Positions 20,381-31,555 are shown, counted from the stretch's first letter. The stretch: 64,000 nt of DNA from Diacronema lutheri (GCA_019448385.1 JAGTXO010000020.1:186001-250000), one strand, 5' to 3'. Made by a program: numbers and translations. Notes: a model not told the origin generated them from the letters alone.

Positions 20381-21832
20381 TCAGCCACACGTGGGCTCGC
20401 AAACGGAGCCGATGCCGCCAACCAGCCGGCTGCCCGTGTTGAGGCCGAGCAGATCGGGCTTCGGCTCGCTGCTGCTGCCGACGCCACCCCCTCGCCGCTC
20501 GTCGGTCGCCGGCGTCGGCCCGACGTCGCCGCTCGGCCCGCCGGCCGCGCCGCCGCCCGCGCCGGCCGAGTCGGCGTGCGTCGTGCCAAACCGCCTCTTG
20601 ATCTCGTCCCACCTGTCGCGTTGCAGGTAGCACAGCTCGTGCTCGCACCATTTCGCGAGCTGCGGCTCGTGGCGCGAGTTGTCGATCACGGCGAGGAAGT
20701 GCGCGCACGGCGCGAGCGCAGCGACGGAGCGCGGCACGCGCTGCAGCGAGTCGCGGATCTCCGCCTCGGGCACGTGCCTGCCCGTCAACTCAGCGCGCTT
20801 GCGCACGCGCGCCGCAATTTGCTCCTCGTCGGCAGTCACGTACAAGATCGCGATCTGGTAGTCCGGGTGGTCGCGCCGGACCTGCGCAAAGACGCGCTTG
20901 TACCAATCGCAATCGCGCAGCGAGCCGTCCACCCACACGTGCTTGCCCAGCCGAAGCGCCGCCTCCTGCGCAATCTCGACGAGGTACCCGGACTCGTGCC
21001 GCGTGTGCCGGCCCGCCGAGAGCGGGTCGCGCGACACGTAGCCGGGCCACTCGGGGAACGCGGCCTTGAAAAGGTCCGAGTCGATGTGCACGATGTTCTC
21101 GAGTGGGAAGATGTCGCGTTGCGCCATCCAACGGATGGTGTGCGACTTGCCCGCGCCCTGCCAGCAAGGGCCACCGCGCGGGCGACGGGAGGGACGCGCG
21201 CACGCGCGCGGAAGCGAAGGCGTGCGCGTAAGCGCAAATTTGCAGCGCTGAATCAGAGCGGAACGCGCGTGTGCGCGCCCAAGGGCGCGCCAGGTCGCGT
21301 CGCAAGGCGCTCGGCGCGCCGCGCGGCCATGCCGAGCGGTCGGGCGCACCATCGCGCCTGCGGTGAAGACGATCCACGGCGTGCGCTGGTATGGCTTGCC
21401 GGGCGCAACGAGCTGCGCAACGAGCTCGTCCTGCATCGCCTGCCGCGCGCGAGTGTACGTGCCATGGTAGTCCTTGTCGAGCGCGTCGCGGATGTCGGCG
21501 TAGGCGCCGTACGACGCTCCTTCACCGCGCTGCGCCTGGTAGTTTTCGCGGGTGGAGCGCGTGTAGTCGTACTCAATGGGCACAACGAACGAGGTCGTCG
21601 GCCGCGTCGTTGGCAGCAGCGGCGAGCTCGGCAGCGTGGGCGCGTGCGCGCCGAGGCGAGCGCCCGCGGCGGCAGCGCCGGTCGCGCCGTGCCGCTTGGG
21701 CGGCGCGGTGAGCACGTTGTTGCCACGGCTGGCGCGGCGGACAATGGAGAAGAGCGCAGTTAGCATGGCGAGGCCGATGCCCACGAGCAGAACAAAGCCG
21801 CGGGGAAGGTACACGCCGCTCGGTTGCTTCAT
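20381..21832 (-). CDS. Membrane-anchored zeta-toxin-fold P-loop kinase
   Basis: About 419 residues from ATG 21832; an in-frame upstream ATG at 22015 is possible. The N-terminus has one membrane segment (FVLLVGIGLAMLTALFSIV), a likely signal anchor. A GT-AG intron (21349-21158; donor GTGCGC, acceptor CTGGCAG) interrupts the P-loop, joining FTAGAM to GAGKSHTIRWM in phase 0. Family features follow: HIDSDLFKAAFPEW, VWVDGSLRDCDWYKRVF and AILYVTADEEQIAARVRKRA, as in the zeta_toxin Pfam family of nucleotide-sugar or related kinases. Many eukaryotes have such kinase domains as ordinary enzymes; the substrate is unknown. The C-terminal tail is Gly/Pro-rich. Nothing suggests an antitoxin partner. Confidence 0.75.
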   Translation of the reverse strand: MKQPSGVYLPRGFVLLVGIGLAMLTALFSIVRRASRGNNVLTAPPKRHGATGAAAAGARLGAHAPTLPSSPLLPTTRPTTSFVVPIEYDYTRSTRENYQAQRGEGASYGAYADIRDALDKDYHGTYTRARQAMQDELVAQLVAPGKPYQRTPWIVFTAGAMVRPTARHGRAARRAPCDATWRALGRAHARSALIQRCKFALTRTPSLPRACARPSRRPRGGPCWQGAGKSHTIRWMAQRDIFPLENIVHIDSDLFKAAFPEWPGYVSRDPLSAGRHTRHESGYLVEIAQEAALRLGKHVWVDGSLRDCDWYKRVFAQVRRDHPDYQIAILYVTADEEQIAARVRKRAELTGRHVPEAEIRDSLQRVPRSVAALAPCAHFLAVIDNSRHEPQLAKWCEHELCYLQRDRWDEIKRRFGTTHADSAGAGGGAAGGPSGDVGPTPATDERRGGGVGSSSEPKPDLLGLNTGSRLVGGIGSVCEPTCG

Positions 21833-22354
21833 GGACGCTGCGGTCGTGGCGGATCCATGGCGATTCCCCACGAAAGGCGGACGGCCTCTTCTCGAGTAGC
21901 ACTCAGTATGGGAATAGTAGTAGTCAGTTCTGTAGTCAAAGAAGTTCTCTCGTGTGAACTGCGAAGTGGCGCAGCGGCCTCGACGAAAGTGGGAGCGGTT
22001 GGAGCTGTCCGACATCGCGCTCGCGTTTGCGGCCGGCGTGCTTCACCTTGGTCGCGCCGCTCTTGCCGGCCTTGCGCGGCGACTTCTCCGCGACTGCCCC
22101 TCGCTCGTCCACGCGGTCTTCTCGCATTCCGCCGAGGTCGCAAAGTGGCAAAAGCACGTGCGGACGCGGAAGGTCGACGAGCTGCAGCGCCAGCGGCGGC
22201 AGCGCCTGCGCGCGCTGGCAACCCCGGGGCGCGTGGCAGATGGCGCATGGGGCATGCCTCGACGCTGCTTGCTGCCGGCCTGCCGCGCAACCAGCTGCGG
22301 CCGCGCAACGCCAATCGGCTGGCGTCCCTCGTCGGCGAAGAGGCTGCGCCGAGC
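21833..22354. other. Intergenic stretch between kinase and PX-domain genes
   Basis: Short open frames occur on both strands but none has a recognisable domain. The part near 21900-21960 is AT-richer and probably contains the kinase promoter or an N-terminal extension beginning at 22015. Confidence 0.35.
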
Positions 22355-23506
22355 TCAATGCGACGCAATTGACCGGCGCGCATTGGCGACGAGGAGGCTG
22401 TCGCCACCAGCCTTCGCCGCGCGCTTCTCCTTCCGCTTGGCCGCCTTGCCCGGCCCTCTGCGCTGTGCAGGTGCGCGGGCCGGCGACGCAGGCTGCGCAG
22501 CCGGCGCCAGGGCGGCGGACGGCGCGTCCGTTGCGCCGTGCGTAAGGCCAAGCAGCATTGCCAGCTGCGGCCTCGGCGCATCGAGCGCGATGGGCGGCTG
22601 CGACTCGGCGGCGGGCGCGTCCGCGAACTGCCTGCGCTCGTGCACCGCACAGTCGAGGGCGTCCACAGCGGGCGGAGCGCTAGCCATCGGCGCGTCGCCG
22701 CCGCACGCCCAGCGTGAGCGCTCGGCCTCGACGAGGTGCTGGCGCAGCGTCGCGACGAGCGCCTTGGCCGTCACCATCCCGTGCTCGAGGCGGCGTACCT
22801 CGCTCGCCTGAGCGCGCCGGCGAGCGGAGCGCACCGCGCGCGCGAGCGTGCGGCACTCGACGGGTGGTCGGGCTGGGTGAGCGCAGGCGGGGGGCGTGGA
22901 GGGCGGGCAAACGAGGCAGAACACGGGCGCTTCGCGCGCGCGCGAGCGCGCGCCCACCTTGTCGCCCAGCTCGGCGCGCAGGCGTTCGCGCTCAGCCTCC
23001 AGCTTGCGCACAGCGTCGGAGTTCGGCGGCACGCAGCTCAGCGCGGCGGGCTCGTCGGCCGGCGCGCTCGGCGCACACGGCTCGTCAGGAAGCGCCTGTG
23101 CCAATAGCGCGCGCGCCGCGTCGAGCTCCAGGAAGGGCCACAGGTAGAGCTCCGCGTCGGACGCGCACTCGCCGTCGCCGAGCACCGCGCGCATCCAGCC
23201 TTCGAGGGCGTCGGCGCGTAGCGCGAGGTTCTCGTCAGTGTGACGGATGAGGTGCTTGGGCGGGAGCGCGTGCTTGCGCGCCGCCGTGCGCATCGACCGC
23301 GCGACGGCCTCGAACTGCGAGAAGCGGCGGCGCAGCTCGTACTGCACCGCGCCGAGCCGCACGCGCACGCGGAAGAACTCCACGCCGGTCGCGTCGCGTT
23401 GGAAGCCGGGAACGTCGACGCTGTCAGGTCCGTCAAGAGGCGCCACGACGACGTCAGCGAGCGCGCCGTCGCCGTTGGTGTCCACGCGCGTCCACGACGA
23501 CTCCAT
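22355..23506 (-). CDS. PX-domain phosphoinositide-binding protein with coiled coil
   Basis: About 333 residues from ATG 23506, chosen because the conserved part begins soon after; an upstream ATG at 23581 is in frame. Residues about 25-125 form a PX domain: FFRVRVRLGAVQYELRRRFS, where RRxSQF is the basic motif, then LPPK and a C-terminal YLWPFLEL helix. PX domains bind phosphatidylinositol phosphates on endosomal membranes. A GT-AG intron (22957-22808; donor GTGGGC) joins ERLRAELGDK to ASEVRRLEHG in phase 0, restoring one coiled coil. The basic C-terminus (KAAKRKEKRAAKAG) could be a nuclear or membrane-binding tail. Sorting-nexin-like, but no BAR domain is evident. Confidence 0.75.
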   Translation of the reverse strand: MESSWTRVDTNGDGALADVVVAPLDGPDSVDVPGFQRDATGVEFFRVRVRLGAVQYELRRRFSQFEAVARSMRTAARKHALPPKHLIRHTDENLALRADALEGWMRAVLGDGECASDAELYLWPFLELDAARALLAQALPDEPCAPSAPADEPAALSCVPPNSDAVRKLEAERERLRAELGDKVGARSRAREAPVFCLVCPPSTPPACAHPARPPVECRTLARAVRSARRRAQASEVRRLEHGMVTAKALVATLRQHLVEAERSRWACGGDAPMASAPPAVDALDCAVHERRQFADAPAAESQPPIALDAPRPQLAMLLGLTHGATDAPSAALAPAAQPASPARAPAQRRGPGKAAKRKEKRAAKAGGDSLLVANARRSIASH

Positions 23507-24419
23507 CTGAAGGGATCCGGCGAGCACCCTAACGGCGGTCGCGAAACACCGCGGCCGAAAAAATGAACGATCGGGCGGCAAGCCGAGTTCAAAAAAGTGT
23601 CCGTGTGCGTCTGGGACGAGGGAGTACCCGCCCCGTGCGGCAAGCCGAGTTCAAAAAAGTGTCCGTGTGCGTCTGGGACGAGGGAGTACCCGCCCCGTGC
23701 GCGCCCCTCCTGCTGACCCGCCTGTCCCCCAAGCGTCGTTAGTATAAAGGGAGAGCGGATTCGCGCGTCGAGCTGCGCAGCGAACGGCCAGCCCGCAATG
23801 GCGCGGCAACGGCTTGGGCCGCGCGCCGGCCGGCGCAGTGGCCGGCGCGCCGCGCCGTGGGCCTTGCTTGCCTTCAGATGTGGCGAGCTGTTCGCGAAAC
23901 CGTAAACGGCCGTTTCCGGTGTGCGCGGGCATGAATGATGTCCGCATGGGCGAGCTTCGGCGCGACGCTACTCGCTCGTGGCCGCCCATTCCGGGATGGG
24001 TGCCAGCGCGCGCATTGCGCCGCGTTGATGAGCCGGACGGTCGTGCGCGCGCCAGCCGCTTCTACGAATCCCGTTCCCAAGCATCGTGCAGTCGAACGAT
24101 CGCGTCGTTCTGCGCGCCGTGCGGACGCGTCACGCGCGCGTCCGACGGTCGGACCACCGCGCACGAGCACCACGGCGACGAAGGCCACCATTACGTGTGC
24201 ATGCGCTTGCTGCGGGTATGGCTTGCCATCGCGGTCTGCGCACAACCAAGGGACAGCCAGTGCTCGCACCTGCGGCCCAGGCGTCCGCCCCCTGCCGGCG
24301 GCATTTCGGCCACGTCCCGAAAAAAAAACAAAGGGCCCTTGTGGTTTCCTTGTCAACGGCCGTCGTTGCAGGCGCGCGTCGGCGTCGGCGTCGGCGGGCG
24401 CGCGCGCGTGGCTGGCGCG
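23507..24419. other. Shared upstream region of the PX and PIH1 genes
   Basis: Over 900 bases between divergent start codons. It includes the 62-base tandem duplication at 23575-23698 and TAGTATAAAGGGAG near 23740, a possible TATA-like site. Open frames here are Arg/Ala-rich and show no domain. Confidence 0.35.
23575..23698. repeat. Two exact tandem copies of a 62-base unit
   Basis: Units 23575-23636 and 23637-23698 match, each beginning GCGGCAAGCCGAGTTC and ending in CGCCCCGT. The pair sits upstream of both divergent genes, so it may duplicate a regulatory segment; identity of the copies suggests a recent event. Confidence 0.9.
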
Positions 24420-25895
24420 ATGGAGCAGGAGCTGTCGCCGTCGGACTTGGAGTTGCTCAAGTTCCTTGAGGATCTGCAGCAGAATAACCCTGCTGAGTAC
24501 GAGCAGATGCAGCAGCAGCTCGCCGCCGCGCAGGCGGCGCGCGGCGCGCAGGGCGGCTCGGTGACGGTGATGCCGACTGCCGGTTTCGTCGCAAAGACGC
24601 GCTCGGTGACGGGGAAGGGGCGCAAGGTGTTCGTCAACCTGTGCACGTCCGACCTGATTGACCCGTGCTCCGAGATGGACCCCGAGGGCCCGCAGCCCGC
24701 AGGCGCGCCGCCACCGACCGCCGACGAGTACAGGATCCGCATCCCCGTCTCGGTCGGCCCGCCGCGCGAGGACCTGGACAAGTCGAACGAGGCGTGCACG
24801 GTGTATGACGTGGTGTTCAACCCAACGACCGTCGACTCAGCGCAGACAGACAAGGGCTTCCGTGCCTTCATGATGCAGGTCGTCGCGTCGCAGATAGCCC
24901 AGAAGCATGGCGATGAGCTCTCGGCCGACTTCACCTTCCCCAAAGTGCTCGGCAACTACAAGGGGATCTCGCCGCTGCCGCAGTTCATACGCGCTGCGGC
25001 GAAGCCGCCCGCCGCCGAGGGCGGTGGTTTCGCGCCCGACCCACCGCCGCCGCGCGCCGCGCCCATCATCGAGGAGCTGCCGTCGTCGCGCGAGGATGCG
25101 GACGCAGCCGCCGCGACGCTGCCCGCGCCCGCCTACGTGCTTCGCCCGCTGCGCGCGGACGGCACGCCGCTCGACGATGCGGACGATGAGCAGCCCGGTG
25201 TTCCGGCCGACGAGCGCGCCGGCAGTGGCGATGCCCTCGGCCGCGCGCCCGCACGCCTCGAACTGAAAGTCCACCTGCCCGCACTCGCCGCCGGCGGCAC
25301 GAGGGCGCGCTCCGGCGGCGCCGGCGCCGGCGCCGGCGCCGGCGCGGCGCGCGGCGCGGACGCATCGGCGCTCGAGCGAATCTCGGTGCGCGTATCGGCG
25401 TGGGACGTGCGCGTGCTCGTCACCGACCTGTACGCGCTCGCGCTCGAGCTGCCGTGCGCTGTTGACGCGGCGGTCGAGGACGCGTGCCTCGAGCTCGAGC
25501 GGAGCGTGCTCTCCGTCACGATGCGCGCGCTCGGCGCGGACGACGCGTCGAAGGCGGCGGTGGAGAGCGCGGCGAGCCACGAGGCGAGCAAGGCGCAGGC
25601 TGAGGCGTGGGAGGCGCAGCTGAGCAAGGAGGCGCGCGCGCGAAAGGCGCGTCAGCTGCTCGATCAACGGCGCAAGGAGGCGGCGATGGAGAAGGCGGCC
25701 GCGGACGCGCAGCGCGAGGCGACGGAGGCGGCCGCGCGTGTCGAGAGCGAGCGCGCACGCGCGGCGCGCGAGGACGCGCCGGCCGCCGATTGCGCGAGCA
25801 TGCCGAGCGCTGCGCGCGGCGCGGGCGTGGCGCAGCGGCCGCCGGCCGTGCCACCAATCGCGCTCACAAACGCGGTCATGTTTGAGCTCGAATGA
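24420..25895 (+). CDS. PIH1-domain and CS-domain protein, dynein arm assembly co-chaperone type
   Basis: 491 residues from ATG 24420; the frame is open further upstream, but the acidic helix MEQELSPSDLELLKFLEDLQ is the natural start. The PIH1 N-domain follows: GFVAKTRSV, GRKVFVNLCTSDLI, EYRIRIPVSVGPPREDLDKS, YDVVFNPT and FTFPKVLGNYKG. A C-terminal CS-like domain (ARLELKVHLPAL ... ISVRVSAWDVRVLV) is split by a Gly/Ala insert and followed by a charged coiled coil. Such proteins (PIH1D, Kintoun, MOT48) act with HSP90/R2TP to preassemble axonemal dyneins in the cytoplasm. It could be PIH1D1- or MOT48-like; the exact orthologue cannot be told by eye. No intron. Confidence 0.8.
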   Translation: MEQELSPSDLELLKFLEDLQQNNPAEYEQMQQQLAAAQAARGAQGGSVTVMPTAGFVAKTRSVTGKGRKVFVNLCTSDLIDPCSEMDPEGPQPAGAPPPTADEYRIRIPVSVGPPREDLDKSNEACTVYDVVFNPTTVDSAQTDKGFRAFMMQVVASQIAQKHGDELSADFTFPKVLGNYKGISPLPQFIRAAAKPPAAEGGGFAPDPPPPRAAPIIEELPSSREDADAAAATLPAPAYVLRPLRADGTPLDDADDEQPGVPADERAGSGDALGRAPARLELKVHLPALAAGGTRARSGGAGAGAGAGAARGADASALERISVRVSAWDVRVLVTDLYALALELPCAVDAAVEDACLELERSVLSVTMRALGADDASKAAVESAASHEASKAQAEAWEAQLSKEARARKARQLLDQRRKEAAMEKAAADAQREATEAAARVESERARAAREDAPAADCASMPSAARGAGVAQRPPAVPPIALTNAVMFELE

Positions 25896-25968
25896 AGCGT
25901 GGACAAGGCCTATATGGGGGTATTCTGTTCAGTGCCCCGCAAAACCCGACGCCAAGCCCGCGCCCGCC

Positions 25969-26616
25969 CTACAGAAACGAGTCGCTGGGTGACAGCCCGG
26001 AGATGCGAAAGAGCGCGCTCGCGCGGATCGCCTGCCGATGCGCGTTGTACTTGGCCGCGTCCATCCCGAGAAGGGCCTCGGCGCGGGCAAAGTGCGACCT
26101 GGCCTCTCTCAGGTTGCCCGCCTTCAGGAACAGCTCGCCAACCTTGCGCAGCTCCGCTGCGCGGGAGATGCGCACGTCCTCGAGCGCGCGCGCGCTCGCC
26201 CCGTCGTCCGCGGCGGCGCCACGCGCGCGGTCGGCGTGCGCCGCGCCGTGTGCCGCGGTGCTGTCGTCGCGCGCGGCGTGCTGTACGCGGCTCGATGCGT
26301 CCGCAGGCGCCTTGCCCGACCGTGCGCTGCCCTCGTTCGACACCGCATGCGCCGGCGGCTTGCGGCAGCCGAGGTCATACATGAGGCGCAGCTCGGATTG
26401 CTTCTTTCGGCTGCCGCACGGCCGCGGCTCGGTAAGGTGGATGTCCGAATCGGGGCACCAGATGAGGGCCACCGACGCAGTCGCGCCCGAGATGTCTACG
26501 CCCGGGAGGCCGGTGCGCTCGTTGTGCATCCGATTCTTCCACTGCGGCAGCGGGCGCGCGCACAGCTGGGCGCGTGAGACGCGCGCGTGCTGATGAGCGT
26601 GGAGGCGTACGTGCAT
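25969..26616 (-). CDS. Small protein with C-terminal TPR-like helices, unknown
   Basis: 215 residues from ATG 26616, or 186 from ATG 26529 (MHNERTGLPG). The N-terminal half is not low-complexity (GVDISGATASVALIWCPDSD; SRKKQSELRLMYDLGCRKPP), then comes an Ala/Asp linker. The last 65 residues form two or three helices of TPR type: AELRKVGELFLKAGNLREAR followed by SHFARAEALLG. I recognise no family. It converges with the PIH1 gene (73 bases) and diverges from the EF-hand membrane protein. Confidence 0.5.
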   Translation of the reverse strand: MHVRLHAHQHARVSRAQLCARPLPQWKNRMHNERTGLPGVDISGATASVALIWCPDSDIHLTEPRPCGSRKKQSELRLMYDLGCRKPPAHAVSNEGSARSGKAPADASSRVQHAARDDSTAAHGAAHADRARGAAADDGASARALEDVRISRAAELRKVGELFLKAGNLREARSHFARAEALLGMDAAKYNAHRQAIRASALFRISGLSPSDSFL

Positions 26617-26825
26617 TGATCACACCTGCGCGTTGATGTCAATGGGTGTGTAGGCCTGCCTCGCGCTCGAGAGACGGTTGGCGAGACGCGCGTTCGTTTC
26701 CGCTTGCCGTGCCGAGGTCACCATCGCCGGAAGGGAAACGGACAGGAGACCTTTTCAGTTTTGGAATAGCAACGGTCGAGGCCGCCCCCCGGCGCAAGGC
26801 GGCGCCGGTCGCGGAGTCGGCCTTG

Positions 26826-29800
26826 ATGGACGAGGAGTCGGAGCTGGAGGTGGAGCGGGAGTTTGGCAGGCTCGCGGGCCGGCTAAGGACTATAGACTAT
26901 GCCACGTTCGCGCAGCTCGTGCGCGCGCTCGGCCTGCGCGTCGAGCAGGCCATGCTCCAGGCGATGATCTCCGCGGCGGACGCCGATCTGAACGGCTTCC
27001 TCGATCTGACTGACGCGCTCAACGCGATCGACTTTGCGCTGCTGCGCTCGCTACCGATCATGCCGGCGCCCAACACGCGTGCCGCGGCGCTCGTGCGCAT
27101 CCGGCGGCGACCTGCCGGCCTCACGCTCGCGCGGCCTGGCTTCGCGGACGCCGACGGGACGGTGTGCGGCGCGAGCGAGGCTGCGGGCGAGCGGCATCGC
27201 ACGGGTCTGAAGCGGATTGGCACCGTAAGCGAGTCCCGCTCCGAGCAGCGCATTGCGATGCCCAGCGCGCCGCGCTGGACGCCCGCGTGGTGGATCGAGC
27301 AGCTGCGGTACGCAACGCGGCTGGGCGCGGTTGTGGCGACGTCCGTGTTCGTCCCCTCCGTGCTCATTTATTTGGGGTATCAGTCACCCGCCGCGTTCCG
27401 GCCGTTCGCGGTCGTCACGTGGCATCTGGCCTTCTACGTCGCCGCCATCACGCCGATGCTCGCCTGCTCCGCCCGATCGTGCGCGCCGCCGCGCGCCACC
27501 CGTGTACTCGCCCAGCGCGCATCGGGCCAGCGCGCGCGCGCCGGCCGGCCGCAGCGGCCCTCGCGTGCGTGCACGTGCACGCGCCGCAGCTCGCGCCAAA
27601 TCTGGTGCCGACGGCCGCCCGCCTCACGCTGCACGCCCTGGCCCTCCGCGCCCTGTGTGCAAGGTACACGCACTCTGCGCGGCTGCGCCACCCAAAATGG
27701 CGCCTGCTCTTTGTCGCGCTGCCTGCGCTCGCTTCCGCGCTCCTCGAGCTTGGCACACTCATCGCCACGTCGGACGTGCGACTCGCCTATCTGACGGGCA
27801 ACTCGCTTTTAATTGTGGGCACCGCAGGTCTCCTACCCGCCGTGCTCTACGCGCTCAAGCACCGCGCGAAGCTGCAGCTCGTCGCGGCGGGCGCCGTGCG
27901 CACCCTCAACGCGTCGATCGACCCGCTCGCCGCCACGACCGTCACCTCCGCGCGCATCGGCGCGGCGGGCACCAAGGGCGCGCCCACCGCCGCGGCGGCC
28001 GCGGCAGAGCGCTCGAGCGCGGTGGGCGAGGACGCGGGTGCGAATGGCGGCGCGGACGAGCGCACGTTCAAGGCGGGTGGCGGGCCGCTGCGCGTGCTCC
28101 TCGCCTCTGGGGACCTACGCGCGTCGCTACGCGCGCCGCTCGGCGGCACGCGCCGCGCGCGCACGCCGCGCGCGCCGCGCGCCGCTCGTCACGCCCACGC
28201 CAGCTCGCTGGCGGGCGTTGTTAGTGGCAGGCGGGCGCGCAGCACGCTGATCGGCAGCGCCGCGCTCCTCGCGATGGCCGTCGCGGGCGGCATGTCGTGG
28301 CTCGTGTACGTCGGGGCGGCGCACGAGGAGTGGTTCTTCCCGGTCGTCCTCGCGGGCGGCGTGCCTGCGGCGCTCGCGCTGGCGGCGGACATGGTGATGG
28401 CGCCGCCGGGCTCGCTCTCGTTCAATTTCTCGTACACGATCTTCTACGTCACGTGCCTGCTGCCGCTGCCGTGGCTGAGCGGCTCGGCGGTGCGCGAGAT
28501 CTTCTTCGCGTGCGCGGGCGAGGCGGGCGAGGCGCGCTGCGCCGTCCTCGTCAATTCGGCGCTGCCCGGACCAGTCCGGTACTCGCCCGCGCTCTTCCGC
28601 ACGCTCGTCGGCGCGCTGCAGCTGCTTGTCTCGACCATCACCTTCGCCGTCGCGAAGGCGGTGAACGAGTGCGTGACGCTGCGTAACATGTCACCGCAGC
28701 ACGTGTTCGTGTTTCAACTCTTCGACGTCCTCTTCTACTACTCGCTCTTCCTCGACGCCGAGCGCGCGCTCGACCCGTCCTTCTTCGGCCTGCTCCTCCT
28801 CTCCTCCGCGCAGGCCTTTGTGCGCAACACGGGCGTGCTCACCGCCGCCGCATACCGCCTCGAGCGCCGTCTCGGCGTCAAGCTCCAACCCCTCGACGAT
28901 CCGCTCCTCCTGCTGCAGCACACGGCGCGGCTCGGCGCGCAGTACATGCTCGCCGACGTGATTGCCAGTCTCACCGTACCCTACGTCACGACCGTCTTCG
29001 TCCTCTTCTACGGCAGCTATCGCGTGCGCGCGGCCGCGCCTTGCCTTGCGCATCCGTGATATGCAGGGGCTGCGCTCGCAACGCGCACTGCCCCGCGCGC
29101 GCTGGAGCGGCCGTTACGTGCCGTTACGTGCGATCAAGCGCACAGCGCAGCGGCGCGCACCGGTGGTGGGACCGACTCCGCCGCCGCGTTGCGCTGCGCC
29201 GCCCGCCGCTGCGCCGCGCGCCGCCCTTGCCGCCGCGCGCCTTGGGCGCGCACACAGGTCCATCCGGGCGCTTCGCTCATCACCGTCGCGTCGCTCCGAA
29301 CGGTCTGGGCAACGTTTGCTATCGTGCTACCCGCCAAGCTCCTCACGAATAGGCTCGGTCTCCTCCTCTTCGATCAGCAGATCCAACGGCTTCTCGCTGG
29401 AAGGTGCGGTGATCGCGCGCGCGCGGTGCAGCGCAGCCGTGCGCGTTCGCGCTCCGTTGCGCGATCACCGCGCACGGCTGGATATGCTCCACTGCTCCGT
29501 TGCGCGCCGTCCCGTGCACGCCACGCCGGTCGGCTCTCCGCCTGCGTGCGCTCCTCGTGCGAGGCGTGGATCTCGGGCCTCCACGGCGTCGCGCTCGCTC
29601 ACCCGACCGCTCGACCGCCGCCAACCGCCCAACCGCCGTCCAATCGCCGCCCAACCGCCGACAGGTCGTCAATCTACGGCAAATCGCGGCTGCTCGTTGA
29701 GCTGCGCGTGCGCAGGCAGCGGCTGGGCCGGGGCGCGGGCGCCGGCGCGGCGGCTGGCGGCGCTGACGCTGGCGGCGGCGGCGGCGGCTGCTGCGGCGGC

Positions 29801-31555
29801 GGCGGCGGCATCGGCGTCGCGGGCGCGAGCGGCGCGAGCAGGCCGGGAGGGAAGGCGTTGAGCCTATGTGACGGCATTGGCTGTGCTTCCGCGCCACGCC
29901 CGCTCACCGCCGTAGCCGGAGGATGGGCTGGGCCGACGGCGGGCTCGACGCCGCGCGTGGCTGACGGGAATGAGCAGTGCTGCGCAAGCACTCGCCTCGT
30001 GAGGAACGGGCAGGACGAGGTGGGCGCGGCGCAGCCGGCCGGCGCGAACGGCGGCGGGTGCGGCGCGGAGGTGGCGGTGGCGCGTGCGGTTTTGGCGGCG
30101 CCGAGTGGCGCGGAGGAGCGTCCGCCGCGGCCTGCGCTGCTGGCGCCAGCGCCTGCCTCGTGCGCCGTTCCATTGGATGTCGTTTCGGTCACGGGCCCTG
30201 CGCGCCCGCCGACGCCTTACGTGTCGTGCGCGCCGAGCATGACGTGTGCTGCAGGCCTGGAGCTGCCACCGCAGCAGCCCGCTGTAGGAAAGCGCGCGAG
30301 CACGGCACGCTCGCCGTCGCGCGGTGGCGCACAGGTGGCGCCGACCGCGGTCGTCGTCGGCACGCTCGGCGTCGCGTGTGTGCCGGCGGCCACCGCTTGG
30401 TGCACTACTGGCGGCGGCTGTCCGCCGCCCAGCCCGCCGCCCAGCCCGCCACCGGCGTGCTATCGCGCGCTCACCGCGCTGCCGCCGCTGGGCGCATTGC
30501 CGCCACTCCCGCCGCTCGCGCTGCCGCCACTGCCGCGAATGCCGCAGCCGCAGCTGCAGCCGCCGGACTTGAGCGCACGCGCCGGCGGTCGCGGCTGCAG
30601 CGGCTCTGCCCAGCCGCCCGCCACCGCACGCTGCGCGTCAGCGCAGCTGCTGCCGCCATCGTGTGGTCGCCTCGTGTCCACTCCGACACAGCGCCTCGTG
30701 AGCAGCAGCTGGTCGTGCGGGCTGGACCGCTTGACATACGCTGCGGGCGGCTGCGGCGGCGAGTCCGGCTGCGGCGGCGAGTCCGGCCGCGCGGCCGACG
30801 GCATGCCGTCCGTCCGCGCGTCGTTGCCCGCGCTGCCGCTGCCCAGCTCAGGACAGCAGCGGGTCGGCAAGCCGCCGATCCCACCGCGCGCATTGAGCGC
30901 GCTGCGCGCGCCGCTGCCGCCCGTGGGCGTGGCCTTTTGCGGCACATCGTTGCCCCTCGTTGTCGCACAGGCCTCGCACCCCTCCTCGCGCGCGCCGGCG
31001 CACGCGCACGCCGCCGCGCCGCGCGTGGGCGGCGCGGGCGTGTACGACAACGGCGCAGGGCCATCGGGCTGCGCGTACCCTCCCGTGCTCGCGCGCGCGA
31101 GCACGCGTCTCGGCACCGCCGCGCCGCCGCCTGGCGGCGATACGGCCGGGCCATCGCTCTCGCTCGCGCGGATGCCAGCCGCGCGCGCACCCGCGCCGTC
31201 GGCGGGCGCGCCGCCGCCGCCACCTCCTCCGGCAGCGCGGGCGCCAACGCTGTCCCTCCTGCCCGATGGTGAGCTCGACCCGTCGCGTCTGGACGCGGCA
31301 CTGCTGTACGACGTGCTTCAGATCCCCGCGCACGTGCGCTCCGAGCTGGGCGACGAGCTGATGGTGCACGGCTTTGACTACTCGACGCTCACGTACGTGC
31401 TCATCGTGAAGCACGCCGTCTACTTCGTGGCGGTCGTGGTCTATACCGTCTTCCTCGTGTTCGCGGGGAATGAAGGCGCGATGCCGTACCACCGATACAG
31501 CTGGTACCGCGAGCTGGACGCGGCGACGGTCGAGCTGGGCGGCGGCGGCACGTGA
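26826..31555 (+). CDS. Large multi-pass membrane protein with EF-hand-like N-terminus, unknown
   Basis: About 1,380 residues if ATG 26826 is used; ATG 26646 is in frame. The N-terminus has an EF-hand-like pair ending in DADLNGFLDLTDAL. Around eleven or twelve membrane segments follow, for example AVVATSVFVPSVLIYLGY, LLIVGTAGLLPAVLYAL, YTIFYVTCLLPLPWL and YVTTVFVLFYGSY. A long Pro/Gly/Ser-rich region precedes a final span (AVYFVAVVVYTVFLVF) and the end near DAATVELGGGGT. Introns 29024-29257 (GTGCGC/ACACAG, phase 0) and 29404-29664 (GTGCGG/CGACAG, phase 2) keep the frame. A third, 27504-27589 (GTACTC), is less certain and could instead be another splice choice. No transporter or channel signature recognised. 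Confidence 0.6.

Noticed and set aside
23874-24356. 160-residue minus-strand frame upstream of the PIH1 gene
   Set aside because: Arg/Ala-rich, no domain, and overlaps the likely promoter region.
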